Part shown: positions 49,220 through 56,847 of the stretch, one piece after another
How the letters are laid out: each line of letters starts with the position of its first letter
Numbering within the stretch: position 1 is the first letter of the stretch
From: Alphaproteobacteria bacterium LSUCC0396
Lineage (GTDB): Bacteria > Pseudomonadota > Alphaproteobacteria > Puniceispirillales > Puniceispirillaceae
Length of the DNA stretch: 64,000 nucleotides
Assembly (NCBI GenBank): GCA_041228345.1
Contig: CP166131.1
Location: 372,001-436,000 of the forward strand
Direction: 5' to 3'
Made by a program: the position numbers and the translations under genes
The notes under the pieces: generated by a model
The model's input: only the letters and a program-made list of their open reading frames with translations
Told to the model about the DNA's origin: nothing
The model's database searches: none

Positions 49220-50329
49220 ATGCCAATTACCCCTATCCCGTCCGATCATCCCAAATTCCCTGGCCGCGGTAAAACCGGCTTGCTATTGGTAAATCTTGGC
49301 ACGCCCGATGGTACCGACACAAAATCCATGCGTCGCTATCTAAAACAATTTCTATCTGATCGTCGGGTGATTGAAGTACCGCGCCTTCTTTGGTGGATAA
49401 TCCTCAATGGCATCATCTTGAATGTCCGGCCGCGAAAATCGGGCGATGCTTATGCGCGTATCTGGCTTAAAGATGATCCCGACGGATCGCCGCTGCGCCG
49501 CATTACACGGTTGCAGGCCGAACATGTGGCCAAAAGCTTTCAGCGCGATGATTTGATCACCGATTACGCGATGCGTTATGGCAACCCGTCAATCCAGTCG
49601 CAAATGCAAAAGCTGCAGGATGCCGGATGTAGCCAGATTTTGGTGATGCCGCTTTACCCGCAATATGCCGCCTCGACAACCGCGACAGTAAATGACGAAG
49701 TGTTCAAATGGGCGCTTGATCTGCGCTGGCAACCGGCGATCCGGACCGCACCACCATGGCATGACCATCCGGTTTATATTAAAGCGCTGGCAGACTCGGT
49801 GCGCAAATCGGTGAAGAAAAACGGTATGCCCGATGATTTGGTGATCTCGTTTCACGGCATTCCAAAAAGCTATTTTGTCGGCGGTGATCCTTATCATTGC
49901 CAATGTATGAAAACAGCGCGCCTGCTTCGTGAAGAGCTTAAGTGGGACGAGGCGCATTTTCATGCAACCTTTCAGTCGCGTTTCGGCTCGGAACCATGGC
50001 TTCAGCCCTATACCGACAAAAGCGTTGTCGCACTTGCCGAAAATGGCTCAAAGCACGTTGCGATTATGGCGCCCGGATTTGTCGCAGATTGTCTGGAAAC
50101 GCTTGATGAGCTTGATATCGAGCTGCATGAGGAATTTATCGAACATGGCGGCGAGACCTTTACCTATATCCCGTGTCTGAACGACAGTTCGGCGGGGATG
50201 AAAGTGATTGAGCAAATTGCCACGGAAAATCTTGCTGGCTGGGTAGACTCGCCAAAAACAGCACCAGCCAAGAAAGCGGCTCCTAAAAAGGCACTGGCCA
50301 AAAAAACTGGGTCAAAGGCTCGGAAATAG
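49220..50329 (+). CDS. hemH: Ferrochelatase
   Basis: Inserts Fe2+ into protoporphyrin IX, the last step of protohaem synthesis. It has LLVNLGTPDGTD at the N terminus, the catalytic His in ISFHGIPKSY and SRFGSEPWLQPYT, plus the C-terminal CLETLDELDIELHEEF block. The last 25 residues are a Lys/Ala-rich tail beyond the catalytic domain. ATG at 49220 is preferred over the in-frame GTG at 49214. The window thus encodes the first and last haem-pathway steps close together. Confidence 0.95.
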   Translation: MPITPIPSDHPKFPGRGKTGLLLVNLGTPDGTDTKSMRRYLKQFLSDRRVIEVPRLLWWIILNGIILNVRPRKSGDAYARIWLKDDPDGSPLRRITRLQAEHVAKSFQRDDLITDYAMRYGNPSIQSQMQKLQDAGCSQILVMPLYPQYAASTTATVNDEVFKWALDLRWQPAIRTAPPWHDHPVYIKALADSVRKSVKKNGMPDDLVISFHGIPKSYFVGGDPYHCQCMKTARLLREELKWDEAHFHATFQSRFGSEPWLQPYTDKSVVALAENGSKHVAIMAPGFVADCLETLDELDIELHEEFIEHGGETFTYIPCLNDSSAGMKVIEQIATENLAGWVDSPKTAPAKKAAPKKALAKKTGSKARK

Positions 50330-50336
50330 GGTAACC

Positions 50337-50517
50337 GCTTACCAACCATCACCTGCAGAAACCAGATTTTGCGACCATACGGCGTTACCCGCAAACCAAG
50401 GCCTTTTATTTTTTTATCAAGGGTGTTATATCCTTGGATACGAGCGGGAACCGCCACTATACGGTTCCGGGTGTCGGATGTAACAGGCATATTTGAGATC
50501 CTCAAACTGGCTGTCAT
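50337..50517 (-). pseudogene. Relic: N-terminal end of a P4-type integrase
   Basis: On the minus strand, from the ATG at 50517 (or 50490), residues such as YNTLDKKIKGLGLRVTPYGR then KIWFLQVMVGKR match the arm-type DNA-binding domain that opens P4-like tyrosine integrases (K-GLGLRVTP-G-K-W-x-LQ). The similarity stops at about 50337, within ten bases of the hemH stop, and the catalytic domain is absent. I read it as the remnant of an excised or degraded element beside tRNA-Gly. Confidence 0.65.
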
Positions 50518-50619
50518 CTGGTGGTAAAATGGTTAGTTAAAAATATTATAATACCCACCAAATGGCGTTTTATTTGAGAAATATTTCGTTACTATTCAAA
50601 CACCTAAGAACGCTCGCGT

Positions 50620-50693
50620 GCGGCGTTTGTGTAGTGGTAAGACCTTAGCCTTCCAAGCTAAAGACGCGGGTTCGATTCCCGCACGCCGCTCCA
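50620..50693 (+). tRNA. tRNA-Gly (TCC)
   Basis: A 74-base plus-strand tRNA with encoded CCA. The anticodon stem TTAGC/GCTAA encloses CTTCCAA, giving TCC; acceptor GCGGCGT pairs with ACGCCGC. Its 3' end lies 86 bases before the integrase gene, the usual place for a tRNA attachment site. Confidence 0.96.
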
Positions 50694-50708
50694 ACTACAC
50701 TCACAAAG

Positions 50709-50772
50709 GGTCTTAGGACCGAGATACAAGTTACTGTTTCTAAACGATTAGCGTTCTAGAACAGGAGTTTGT
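50709..50772 (+). repeat. Left copy of a 64-base inverted repeat (integrase leader)
   Basis: The leader just before the integrase start. It aligns without gaps to the reverse complement of 52726-52789, with 51 of 64 positions identical and most differences transitions. It begins with the imperfect palindrome GGTCTTAGGACC and includes CAAGTTACTGTTTC, AAACGATTA and the ribosome-binding ACAGGAGTTTGT. Confidence 0.9.
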
Positions 50773-50778
50773 TGTCCT

Positions 50779-51921
50779 ATGGTGTGGGTAAGGTTGCCGG
50801 TATACTTTTACAAAAGAAACGAAACTTTTTACTTCTCTCGGTCAATTCCATCTGACCTTCAGCATCGCTTTAAAAAACGTAAAATTGAAGTATCACTCCG
50901 AACAAAATCGGAATCAAAAGCAGCCAAATCTGCTGCGGCGCTGTCTGATCGGCTCGAGCGATATTGGGACAGTCTCCGGATGGAGATGATCTATTCACGG
51001 GAACTTGGCCTGAGGGTAGCGCCAGACGCTAAGACCACTATCAGTGCCAAAAGCTTTCCTATGACAGAGGCGCTGGCGCTCTATCATCGTTTGAAAGGTG
51101 GTGGAAAGACAAAGCTGTTCTTCGAGTCCTCAGAGCGAAGCATGCGCTGCCTGATAGATTGTCTGGGGCATGATGATTTGGCGGCAATTGAAGTTTCAGA
51201 TGCTGGTCGGTTTAGGGATTATTTGTTTGATCGGGGCATGTCTTCATCATCATTAAAGCGAGTGTTTTCATCTGTGCGAGCGGTGATCAATCTCGCCATT
51301 CGAGAAGAGGGCCTATCCATCAATAACGTGTTCAGTGGCACATTCATTCCAGACGATGACGCCAAAACACAACGCTTACCCATCCCAACTGATGTACTAC
51401 TAACCATTCAGGATGAATGTATGCAGATGGATGATGAACCACGATGGTTGATTGCCCTTATTAGCGATACCGGCATGCGTCTTTCAGAAGCCTGTGGGTT
51501 GCTGATATCAGATATATGTTTGGATGCTGAATTGCCACACATCAACCTTGTTGCGCATCCTTGGCGGCGGTTGAAGACAGGGCCTAGCTCGAGGTCAATT
51601 CCACTGGTCGGCACTTCGCTCTGGGCAGCAAAACAAGTCATAAAGCAGGGCCATCAATTTGCCTTCCCAAAGTACTGCAACGAGTCCAAGTGCAATGCCA
51701 ATTCTGCAAGTGCAGCGCTTAACAAATGGCTTAAGCCTCGTGTTCCCAACGGATGCGTTATCCACTCGTTCCGACATAGCCTGAGAGACAGGCTGAGGGC
51801 TGTCGAATGTCCTGCAGATATTATTGACACCATTGGCGGTTGGACCACAGAGGGAGTTGGCCATCAATATGGTACGGGACACAGCCTTTCTACTAAATAT
51901 AAGTGGGTTTTAAAATTTTAA
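50779..51921 (+). CDS. Tyrosine-type site-specific integrase
   Basis: A 380-residue tyrosine recombinase. The N terminus (YFYKRNETFYFSRSIPSDLQHRFKKRKIEVSLRTKSESKA) is an arm-binding domain; a core-binding region follows (about 90-190). The catalytic domain has Arg in DTGMRLSEACG, HSFRHSLRDRLR (HxxR), the GGW position and the nucleophile Tyr in GHQYGTG. It appears intact. It lies directly downstream of tRNA-Gly in the same direction, consistent with integration there. AGGAG lies 12 bases before the ATG, longer than usual because the leader has a 6-base insertion relative to its partner copy. Confidence 0.93.
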   Translation: MVWVRLPVYFYKRNETFYFSRSIPSDLQHRFKKRKIEVSLRTKSESKAAKSAAALSDRLERYWDSLRMEMIYSRELGLRVAPDAKTTISAKSFPMTEALALYHRLKGGGKTKLFFESSERSMRCLIDCLGHDDLAAIEVSDAGRFRDYLFDRGMSSSSLKRVFSSVRAVINLAIREEGLSINNVFSGTFIPDDDAKTQRLPIPTDVLLTIQDECMQMDDEPRWLIALISDTGMRLSEACGLLISDICLDAELPHINLVAHPWRRLKTGPSSRSIPLVGTSLWAAKQVIKQGHQFAFPKYCNESKCNANSASAALNKWLKPRVPNGCVIHSFRHSLRDRLRAVECPADIIDTIGGWTTEGVGHQYGTGHSLSTKYKWVLKF

Positions 51922-51948
51922 GTTATGTCTCCAGATTTGAGCGCGATT

Positions 51949-52725
51949 CTAGTTTAGAAAAGCGCTGGTCAAAACTGGGAAGCTTGAAAAGCCAAAACGG
52001 CCTTGCTGCTCCGCTTTTTCAAGTTGAGACTTCCAATCTGAAACTTCTTCTTCAGACACGCCCTGAGTTAAGGCAAAATTTGCCATTATCGCTTCAGTAT
52101 ATCTTGCAGGTGAGTTTCCGTCTCTTCTTGTTATCACAAAAGCTAAAGATTTATCTTTTATGTTTCTAAAGCCCCTACGCTCAAGCTTTCCGGGAAGTTC
52201 CATTGGGAGCATTTGATGGCTACAATGCGCTTTAAACGCATCATGAACTTTTTCATTTAACTTTTCATCAGCACCGTAAAATTTAAAGTGATCCCATAAA
52301 ATAGAGACGTTCACGAACGCACCACCAGGCTTCAAAACACGAGTAATTTCGTCTAAAGCTGGGTCAACATCGGGGATATATTCTAGAGCCTGCGTTGATG
52401 TTGCTGAGTCGCAACAATCACTCTGCAGTTCACTGTCATCTGCACTTCGTTCAATCAACTTGATTATGGCAAGCTCTGAGCAGCGCTGACTAGCTTGTTC
52501 TAGCTGGGCTTTACTTGGGTCTAATCCATAAATAGTGCCGGAGCTGCCGACAGCTTTAGCTAAATGCGGCAGAAGATAACCAGCACCACAACCAATATCT
52601 ATGATGACATCACCAGCTTGGATTTGCATTTCATTTAGTATTTCATTTCGTCGAGTAGTTCCTGCAATACTCTCTGCCATGAGACGTGAAAGTTTGCCTA
52701 AGTCACTATCAAAATCAATACCCAT
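51949..52725 (-). CDS. Class I SAM-dependent methyltransferase (cargo of integrase module)
   Basis: 258 residues. Motif I is VIIDIGCGAGYLLPHLA (about 40-56), followed by YGLDPSKAQLEQA, ATSTQALEYIPDVDPALDEITRVLKPGGAFVNV (motifs IV-VI of the UbiE-like branch). The C-terminal part (LSLAFVITRRDGNSPARYTEAIM-type) is specific and gives no substrate. It is convergent with the integrase (27 bases between stops). Its leader is nearly identical to that of the integrase, and its codon use is A+T-rich like the integrase. Horizontal acquisition is likely. Confidence 0.85.
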   Translation of the reverse strand: MGIDFDSDLGKLSRLMAESIAGTTRRNEILNEMQIQAGDVIIDIGCGAGYLLPHLAKAVGSSGTIYGLDPSKAQLEQASQRCSELAIIKLIERSADDSELQSDCCDSATSTQALEYIPDVDPALDEITRVLKPGGAFVNVSILWDHFKFYGADEKLNEKVHDAFKAHCSHQMLPMELPGKLERRGFRNIKDKSLAFVITRRDGNSPARYTEAIMANFALTQGVSEEEVSDWKSQLEKAEQQGRFGFSSFPVLTSAFLN

Positions 52726-52789
52726 ACAAACCCCTGTCCCAGAATGTTAATCGTTTGGAAACAGTCACTTGAGTCGCGGTCCACGGACC
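52726..52789 (-). repeat. Right copy of a 64-base inverted repeat (methyltransferase leader)
   Basis: Read on the minus strand it runs straight into the methyltransferase ATG. It begins with the perfect palindrome GGTCCGTGGACC, then CAAGTGACTGTTTC, AAACGATTA and ACAGGGGTTTGT. See the left copy for the alignment. Confidence 0.9.
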
Positions 52790-53161
52790 TTGGAACTTGG
52801 AGAATGGTGCGCTCGGGAAGAAGTTCGATGCCTACCCACAGCGCCAATCCGTGACTGAATCCATCAATATCAATAGCTTAACAAATCATCACATATGGTC
52901 AACTATCAAAACCTTACCTGCAACCTTACCTGAACCAAGTTCCGTGGTTCGAGGGCCACGTTTCGACGCCCAAGGCCCGAGTTTCACGGACCACTGCCCA
53001 GCAGCCGCCGATCAAGCGTCAGGGTTACTGAGGACGTTTTTCTGTTAGACTTGGCCTTGGTTATAGGGGTGGGGTCTAGATTGGCCAGGGCTTGCGTCTC
53101 AGAGGGCCGGTTTACTTGATTGGTTGGTGAAGGCAGTGAAGGCTAATTTTGTTTGGAATAA
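52790..53161. other. Non-coding remainder between methyltransferase and tRNA fragment
   Basis: About 370 bases with no convincing gene. It contains GC-rich partial palindromes (for example gtggttcgagggccac near 52944-52959) and a CCAAGTTCC at 52935-52943 that also occurs on the minus strand at 52792-52800. It may contain decayed attachment or leader copies. Confidence 0.45.
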
Positions 53162-53210
53162 CGGAATCATAATCCGCGTGTTGGGGGTTCGAGTCCCTCC
53201 TCCGCTACCA
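53162..53210 (+). pseudogene. 3' half of a tRNA-Met-like gene (probable attachment-site remnant)
   Basis: 49 bases resemble the 3' half of an elongator tRNA-Met: part of the anticodon arm CGGA-ATCATAA-TCCG (anticodon CAT), variable loop, T arm GGGGG-TTCGAGT-CCCTC, acceptor strand CTCCGCT, A and CCA. The 5' half (expected acceptor AGCGGAG and D arm) is absent upstream. This is the form left at the far end of an element that integrated in a tRNA-Met gene. Confidence 0.75.
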
Positions 53211-53352
53211 TTTCTCTTAATACAATCAATATTTTACAGCGTCTCAGAAATATTTTTGAGGTGTTTTTTGCATTACACACCTCTTACACACTTTTCTGTT
53301 GGCTTCCAGTCGCGCAAGACTATATCGTTTTTATAGTGATTGGATGTGTTAG

Positions 53353-53556
53353 ATGCCTGTTTTGTGTGAAGATTCTGTGTTGATTATGGATGGAGCGGTA
53401 AAGCTCTACAGGCGTCAGAGAAGCCGTAAATGGCAGGCGGCCTCCCAAATAGACGGCCAATATATTCGCATCTCAACAGGTAAGAGCGATTTGGACGAAG
53501 CCAAGCAGGCCGCGATTAGCCGTCTTGTTCCGGTGGATCCACCAATTTTGTTTTAA
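53353..53556 (+). pseudogene. Relic: N-terminal end of a second tyrosine integrase
   Basis: 67 codons. GAVKLYRRQRSRKWQAAS then QIDGQYIRISTGKSDLDEAKQAAI matches the N-terminal domain of phage-type integrases (LYRR-x-S-x-WQA-x-IDGK-x-IR-ST-DLDEAK). Similarity stops at about 53520, at the 3' end of the cupin gene, and no catalytic domain follows. It is 143 bases downstream of the tRNA-Met-like fragment in the same direction, as expected for the integrase of an element at that site. Confidence 0.7.
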
Positions 53557-53926
53557 AATTGGCAGGGGCAACGATTTCAAGAACTTCAAAATCATCTGAA
53601 CAGGCGATCTCGCGATGTTTGATCATTGGCGTTTGCAACACCGTATCGCCTTTGCGAATGGTATGCTGACCTTGGCCCTCATATTCAAAAGTCGCCCAGC
53701 CATTCAAAACATAGACCATTTGAAAGCTACATTCATGGATATGCCATGACTGGATACCCTCATCATTATCATGTTCGTTGCGCCGAATAACATGCGCCAC
53801 AAAGTCACCATTGGTAGCGGCTTTGATGCCCAGATCACGATATTCAAAAATATCACGCAAGCCAGGCGTCCAAGCCGCCCCATCGGCGACATGATGCACA
53901 AAATTCCAGCTTTTGTTCTTGGTCAT
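53516..53926 (-). CDS. Cupin-domain protein
   Basis: 136 residues forming a single cupin barrel. Motif 1 is HIHECSFQMVYVLNGWATFEYEGQ (metal ligands His, His/Glu) and motif 2 is GDTVLQTPMIKHREIACSDDFEVLEIVAP. It could be a metal-dependent small-molecule enzyme or a binding protein. Its 3' end overlaps the integrase relic on the other strand, which marks an insertion/deletion junction. Confidence 0.83.
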   Translation of the reverse strand: MTKNKSWNFVHHVADGAAWTPGLRDIFEYRDLGIKAATNGDFVAHVIRRNEHDNDEGIQSWHIHECSFQMVYVLNGWATFEYEGQGQHTIRKGDTVLQTPMIKHREIACSDDFEVLEIVAPANFKTKLVDPPEQDG

Positions 53927-53981
53927 GATCTTTGCTCTTTCTCTGGTGTGGCTCGAGGCCTGTTAGACATAAAATCAAGCC

Positions 53982-54593
53982 TTAGCTTGCCAGCGGTGCC
54001 GCGGCTCTGTCAAACAGGCTATAATCGCGGGTTGTGGTAAATAACGCCGCCGCCCCTGCCCCTGATTTGGCAATCGCATCAGCTAGCCCAGCGGTTTGAT
54101 TTGTGCATCTAGCGATCAGTAAATAGCTGTCAGGATCAGTTAATGATTTAAAATGACAGGTGATATCAAAATTTGCCATTGCCCCGGCAATATTGGCCGA
54201 CGACGCAAAGGCCAGTGTTAGAATAAAATTCTCGGTGTTTTCTGCGTCGGCTGGTGGCGCATTGGTGACCGTACCGCTTGTCCAGTTCCAGATATTTTGT
54301 CCAACACGAATACGGTAATCTGCAAAAATATTTTTGATACCGTCCATTTGCGCATGGCGATGCTGTTGATTGCGCCGCCACGCCGCCAGATGCGCCTCAC
54401 TTTGCCAAAGCTGATGCGACAAAATAACGTCCGGGTCGTCAACCGAGGCATAGCGTTGCAGCCATACAAGCCCATCATGCTCTGCTAAGACTGGCTTTAG
54501 CTGGTCAACATGGGCAAAATAGGCCTGCCGGCATCCAGGCTTTGGCCGCATTTCAAAAAACAATCCGGTGGCTGAGGATAGCTGATCCGCCAT
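53982..54593 (-). CDS. Antibiotic biosynthesis monooxygenase (ABM)-domain protein
   Basis: 203 residues. The N-terminal half (about 9-100: GLFFEMRPKPGCRQAYFAHVDQLKPVLAEHDGLVWLQRYASVDDPDVILSHQLWQSEAHLAAWRRNQQH) is a dimeric alpha-beta barrel domain of the ABM type. The second half has a similar strand-helix pattern (ITCHFKSLTDPDSYLLIARCTNQTAG) and may be a diverged second copy. Probably in one transcript with the cupin gene, 55 bases downstream. Confidence 0.72.
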   Translation of the reverse strand: MADQLSSATGLFFEMRPKPGCRQAYFAHVDQLKPVLAEHDGLVWLQRYASVDDPDVILSHQLWQSEAHLAAWRRNQQHRHAQMDGIKNIFADYRIRVGQNIWNWTSGTVTNAPPADAENTENFILTLAFASSANIAGAMANFDITCHFKSLTDPDSYLLIARCTNQTAGLADAIAKSGAGAAALFTTTRDYSLFDRAAAPLAS

Positions 54594-54899
54594 AAAACCT
54601 CGTATAATATAGCCGTTGTTAAACTCGTTTAAATCCTGCGCCTCTCGCCAGACCCGAATATGGCGGCGACGTCAGTTCATGATCCAGACTATCAGTCTTG
54701 CATATCATAGGCTGGCTATCTAAGAAAATGCACAAAATCATTTGCAAAAATGGTCTAAACATCAGATTAAGATAGTACATGCGCGAACGCTTTTTTTACA
54801 TCTTGCTTATAAATAGGCTCGCTAGTCTGTAAAAAAGTGATTGAAGCAAACAAAACTGACGAAAAGACATCCGATGCGTTTAAATGTTGTTTTTGCATA
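54594..54899. other. Divergent intergenic region before the EamA-type transporter
   Basis: 306 bases; no gene or clear regulatory motif seen. The transporter frame is open from a GTG at 54837, but conserved sequence begins at the ATG at 54900. Confidence 0.5.
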
Positions 54900-55781
54900 A
54901 TGGCGAGGTCTCAGCCGATAAAAGCCGCATTCTGGATGGTTGGGGCGATGGTGTCGTTCAGCCTGATGGCAATTTCCGGGCGTGAATTGGCGCCTGAACT
55001 CAACACTTTTGAGATTATGTTTTTCCGTTCGCTCATCGGGCTGGTCATTGTTGTTTCGCTTGGGGCGATAACGGGCAGTTTGACACAGATTAAAACAAAT
55101 CGGCTTGGCCTGCATTTTTTGCGAAATACGGCGCATTTTACTGGCCAGAATCTATGGTTTTTAGCGGTCGCTTTTATCCCCTTCTCACAGCTTTTCGCGC
55201 TGGAATTTTCAACACCCATTTGGGTGGCCTTACTCGCCCCATTATTTTTAGGAGAGGCGCTGACTCAGCGCCGGTTAATTGCTGTCGGTTTAGGGTTTGC
55301 TGGCGTTTTAATCGTGGCGCGCCCAGATATGCAACAGCTTAACCCAGCCATTTTGGCGGCAATCGCCTGTGCTATATGTTTTGCCTGTTCCTTAATGGCG
55401 ACCAAAAAACTGACATCGGATCAGTCAATTACCTGTATTTTATTCTGGCTCACATTTATGCAACTTGGCATGGGCCTTATGGCGGTCATGGTCACTGGTG
55501 GCGTGCGGTTAACAACTGGCATTGACACGATGTGGGTACTCATTGTGGGGATTGGTGGTCTCACCGCCCATTTTTGTATTACAAAAGCCCTGTCATTGGC
55601 ACCGGCAATCGTCGTGATACCGCTTGATTTCATGCGTTTGCCGCTTATTACGGCAATTGGCTTTGTGACCTATGCCGAGCCATTTGAATGGCCGGTTGTA
55701 TTTGGCGCCCTGCTTATTTTCACGGCGATTTTAATCAATTTGCAAACCGAGCGTCAAAAAAATAGGGCAGAGAGCCACTAA
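54900..55781 (+). CDS. EamA/DMT-superfamily transporter
   Basis: 293 residues with about ten membrane helices in two halves (first half: AAFWMVGAMVSFSLMAISGRELAPELNTFEIMFFRSLIGLVI; second half: PAILAAIACAICFACSLMATKKL). The conserved LQPLFALEFSTPIWVALLAPLFLGE-like block is of the RhaT/EamA type. The substrate is unknown. The start choice (ATG 54900) is based on homology to the family N terminus. Confidence 0.85.
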   Translation: MARSQPIKAAFWMVGAMVSFSLMAISGRELAPELNTFEIMFFRSLIGLVIVVSLGAITGSLTQIKTNRLGLHFLRNTAHFTGQNLWFLAVAFIPFSQLFALEFSTPIWVALLAPLFLGEALTQRRLIAVGLGFAGVLIVARPDMQQLNPAILAAIACAICFACSLMATKKLTSDQSITCILFWLTFMQLGMGLMAVMVTGGVRLTTGIDTMWVLIVGIGGLTAHFCITKALSLAPAIVVIPLDFMRLPLITAIGFVTYAEPFEWPVVFGALLIFTAILINLQTERQKNRAESH

Positions 55782-55818
55782 AATTGCTGTTACGGGTGCA
55801 TTTTAGCCAACCAAATTT

Positions 55819-56703
55819 TCAATCTTTTTGCGACTGTTTGATCGCCTTTAAAATGGCCGAAAAATCCGCATTAGCGGCATTACCTTGCCCCGCGAAATTT
55901 TGATATAATGCCAGCGCCGCCTTGCCAAGGGTGGTATTGGTTCCAGTCATAGTGGCGGCGTCGGCGGCAAGCGCCAGATCCTTGACCATCATGGCGGTTG
56001 AAAATCCCGGCTTATAGTCGTTATCAGCCGGGCTTTTAGGCCCGACACCAGGCACCGGACAATAGCTGTTCACCGACCAAGAGCTTCCTGATGAGGTGCT
56101 GACAACATCGAATAATTTTTGACGATCAAGCCCCAAATTATCGGCAAGGGCAAAGGCTTCGCATGTTACAATCATGGTGGCGCCAAGAATCATGTTATTA
56201 CATATTTTCACCGCCTGACCGGCACCAGCATCACCGCAATGAATTGTGCGCTGACCCATAATATCAAATAACGGGCTGGCCATCGCCAGCGCCTGTGGCG
56301 TACCGCCAACCATAAAGGTCAAAGTGCCGGCGCCAGCGCCGCCCACTCCGCCTGATACCGGCGCATCAAGCCCATACAGACCCGCCGCTTCAATAATTGT
56401 CGCAACTTTCCTGGCGGTGTCTATGTCGACCGTCGAACAATCGATGAAACAGGCCGATTCTTGCATTTCTGGGATGATCTTTTTTGCCACATCAAGCAAC
56501 GCCGCCCCATTGGGAAGCATGGTGACAACAATATCGCGACCCCGCGCCGCGCTGGCCGCATCATCGGCAATAGCCAGTTGATCGGCAACGGCGTGGCATA
56601 GATCCGGGTTTAAGTCAAAGCCGGTAACGTCATGCCCGGCATGCACCAGATTCCGGGCCATCGGCGCGCCCATATTGCCAAGCCCGATAAAGCCAATTTT
56701 CAT
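55819..56703 (-). CDS. 3-hydroxyisobutyrate dehydrogenase-like (beta-hydroxyacid dehydrogenase)
   Basis: An NAD(P)-dependent dehydrogenase of the beta-hydroxyacid family. It has the Rossmann IGFIGLGNMGAPMARNL, the substrate motif DAPVSGGVGGAGAGTLTFMVGG and the catalytic Lys in GQAVKICNNMILGATM, followed by helical domain II. These match MmsB-type enzymes of valine catabolism, but tartronate-semialdehyde reductases look similar. AGGAGA 7 bases before the ATG at 56703 fixes the start. 294 residues. Confidence 0.88.
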   Translation of the reverse strand: MKIGFIGLGNMGAPMARNLVHAGHDVTGFDLNPDLCHAVADQLAIADDAASAARGRDIVVTMLPNGAALLDVAKKIIPEMQESACFIDCSTVDIDTARKVATIIEAAGLYGLDAPVSGGVGGAGAGTLTFMVGGTPQALAMASPLFDIMGQRTIHCGDAGAGQAVKICNNMILGATMIVTCEAFALADNLGLDRQKLFDVVSTSSGSSWSVNSYCPVPGVGPKSPADNDYKPGFSTAMMVKDLALAADAATMTGTNTTLGKAALALYQNFAGQGNAANADFSAILKAIKQSQKD

Positions 56704-56847
56704 AACATGTCTCCTGATTTTATCTGTCAGCATCTGTCATCGTAACGCATTGCCGCACTGGTCTGCTGTAATCTTCCAGGAGAGGCGCGAAATGCGCTAT
56801 GCCTATTCATCTAAAATGGTAATTTATGTTTTTGCAAAGGAAACATC

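Larger units (their letters stand above)
50337..53520. mobile_element. Integration hot spot at tRNA-Gly with nested element remnants
   Basis: Within 3.2 kb lie an integrase relic, tRNA-Gly, a complete tyrosine integrase, one cargo methyltransferase, a tRNA-Met-like 3' half and a second integrase relic. The stretch is visibly A+T-richer than its flanks. The integrase and cargo gene are enclosed by 64-base inverted repeats (50709-50772 and 52726-52789). I did not find a second copy of the tRNA-Gly 3' end, so the outer attachment site is undefined. Boundaries are approximate. Confidence 0.65.

Noticed and set aside
53101-53210. A functional tRNA-Met gene at this place.
   Set aside because: The 5' acceptor strand and D arm are missing upstream, so only a 3' half is present.
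53124-53336. A plus-strand frame running through the tRNA-Met-like fragment.
   Set aside because: It translates a tRNA remnant and low-complexity sequence and has no recognisable domain.
54837-54899. An upstream GTG start for the second EamA-type transporter, adding 21 residues.
   Set aside because: The added residues are hydrophilic with two Cys and unlike the family N terminus; the ATG at 54900 fits the first membrane helix better.
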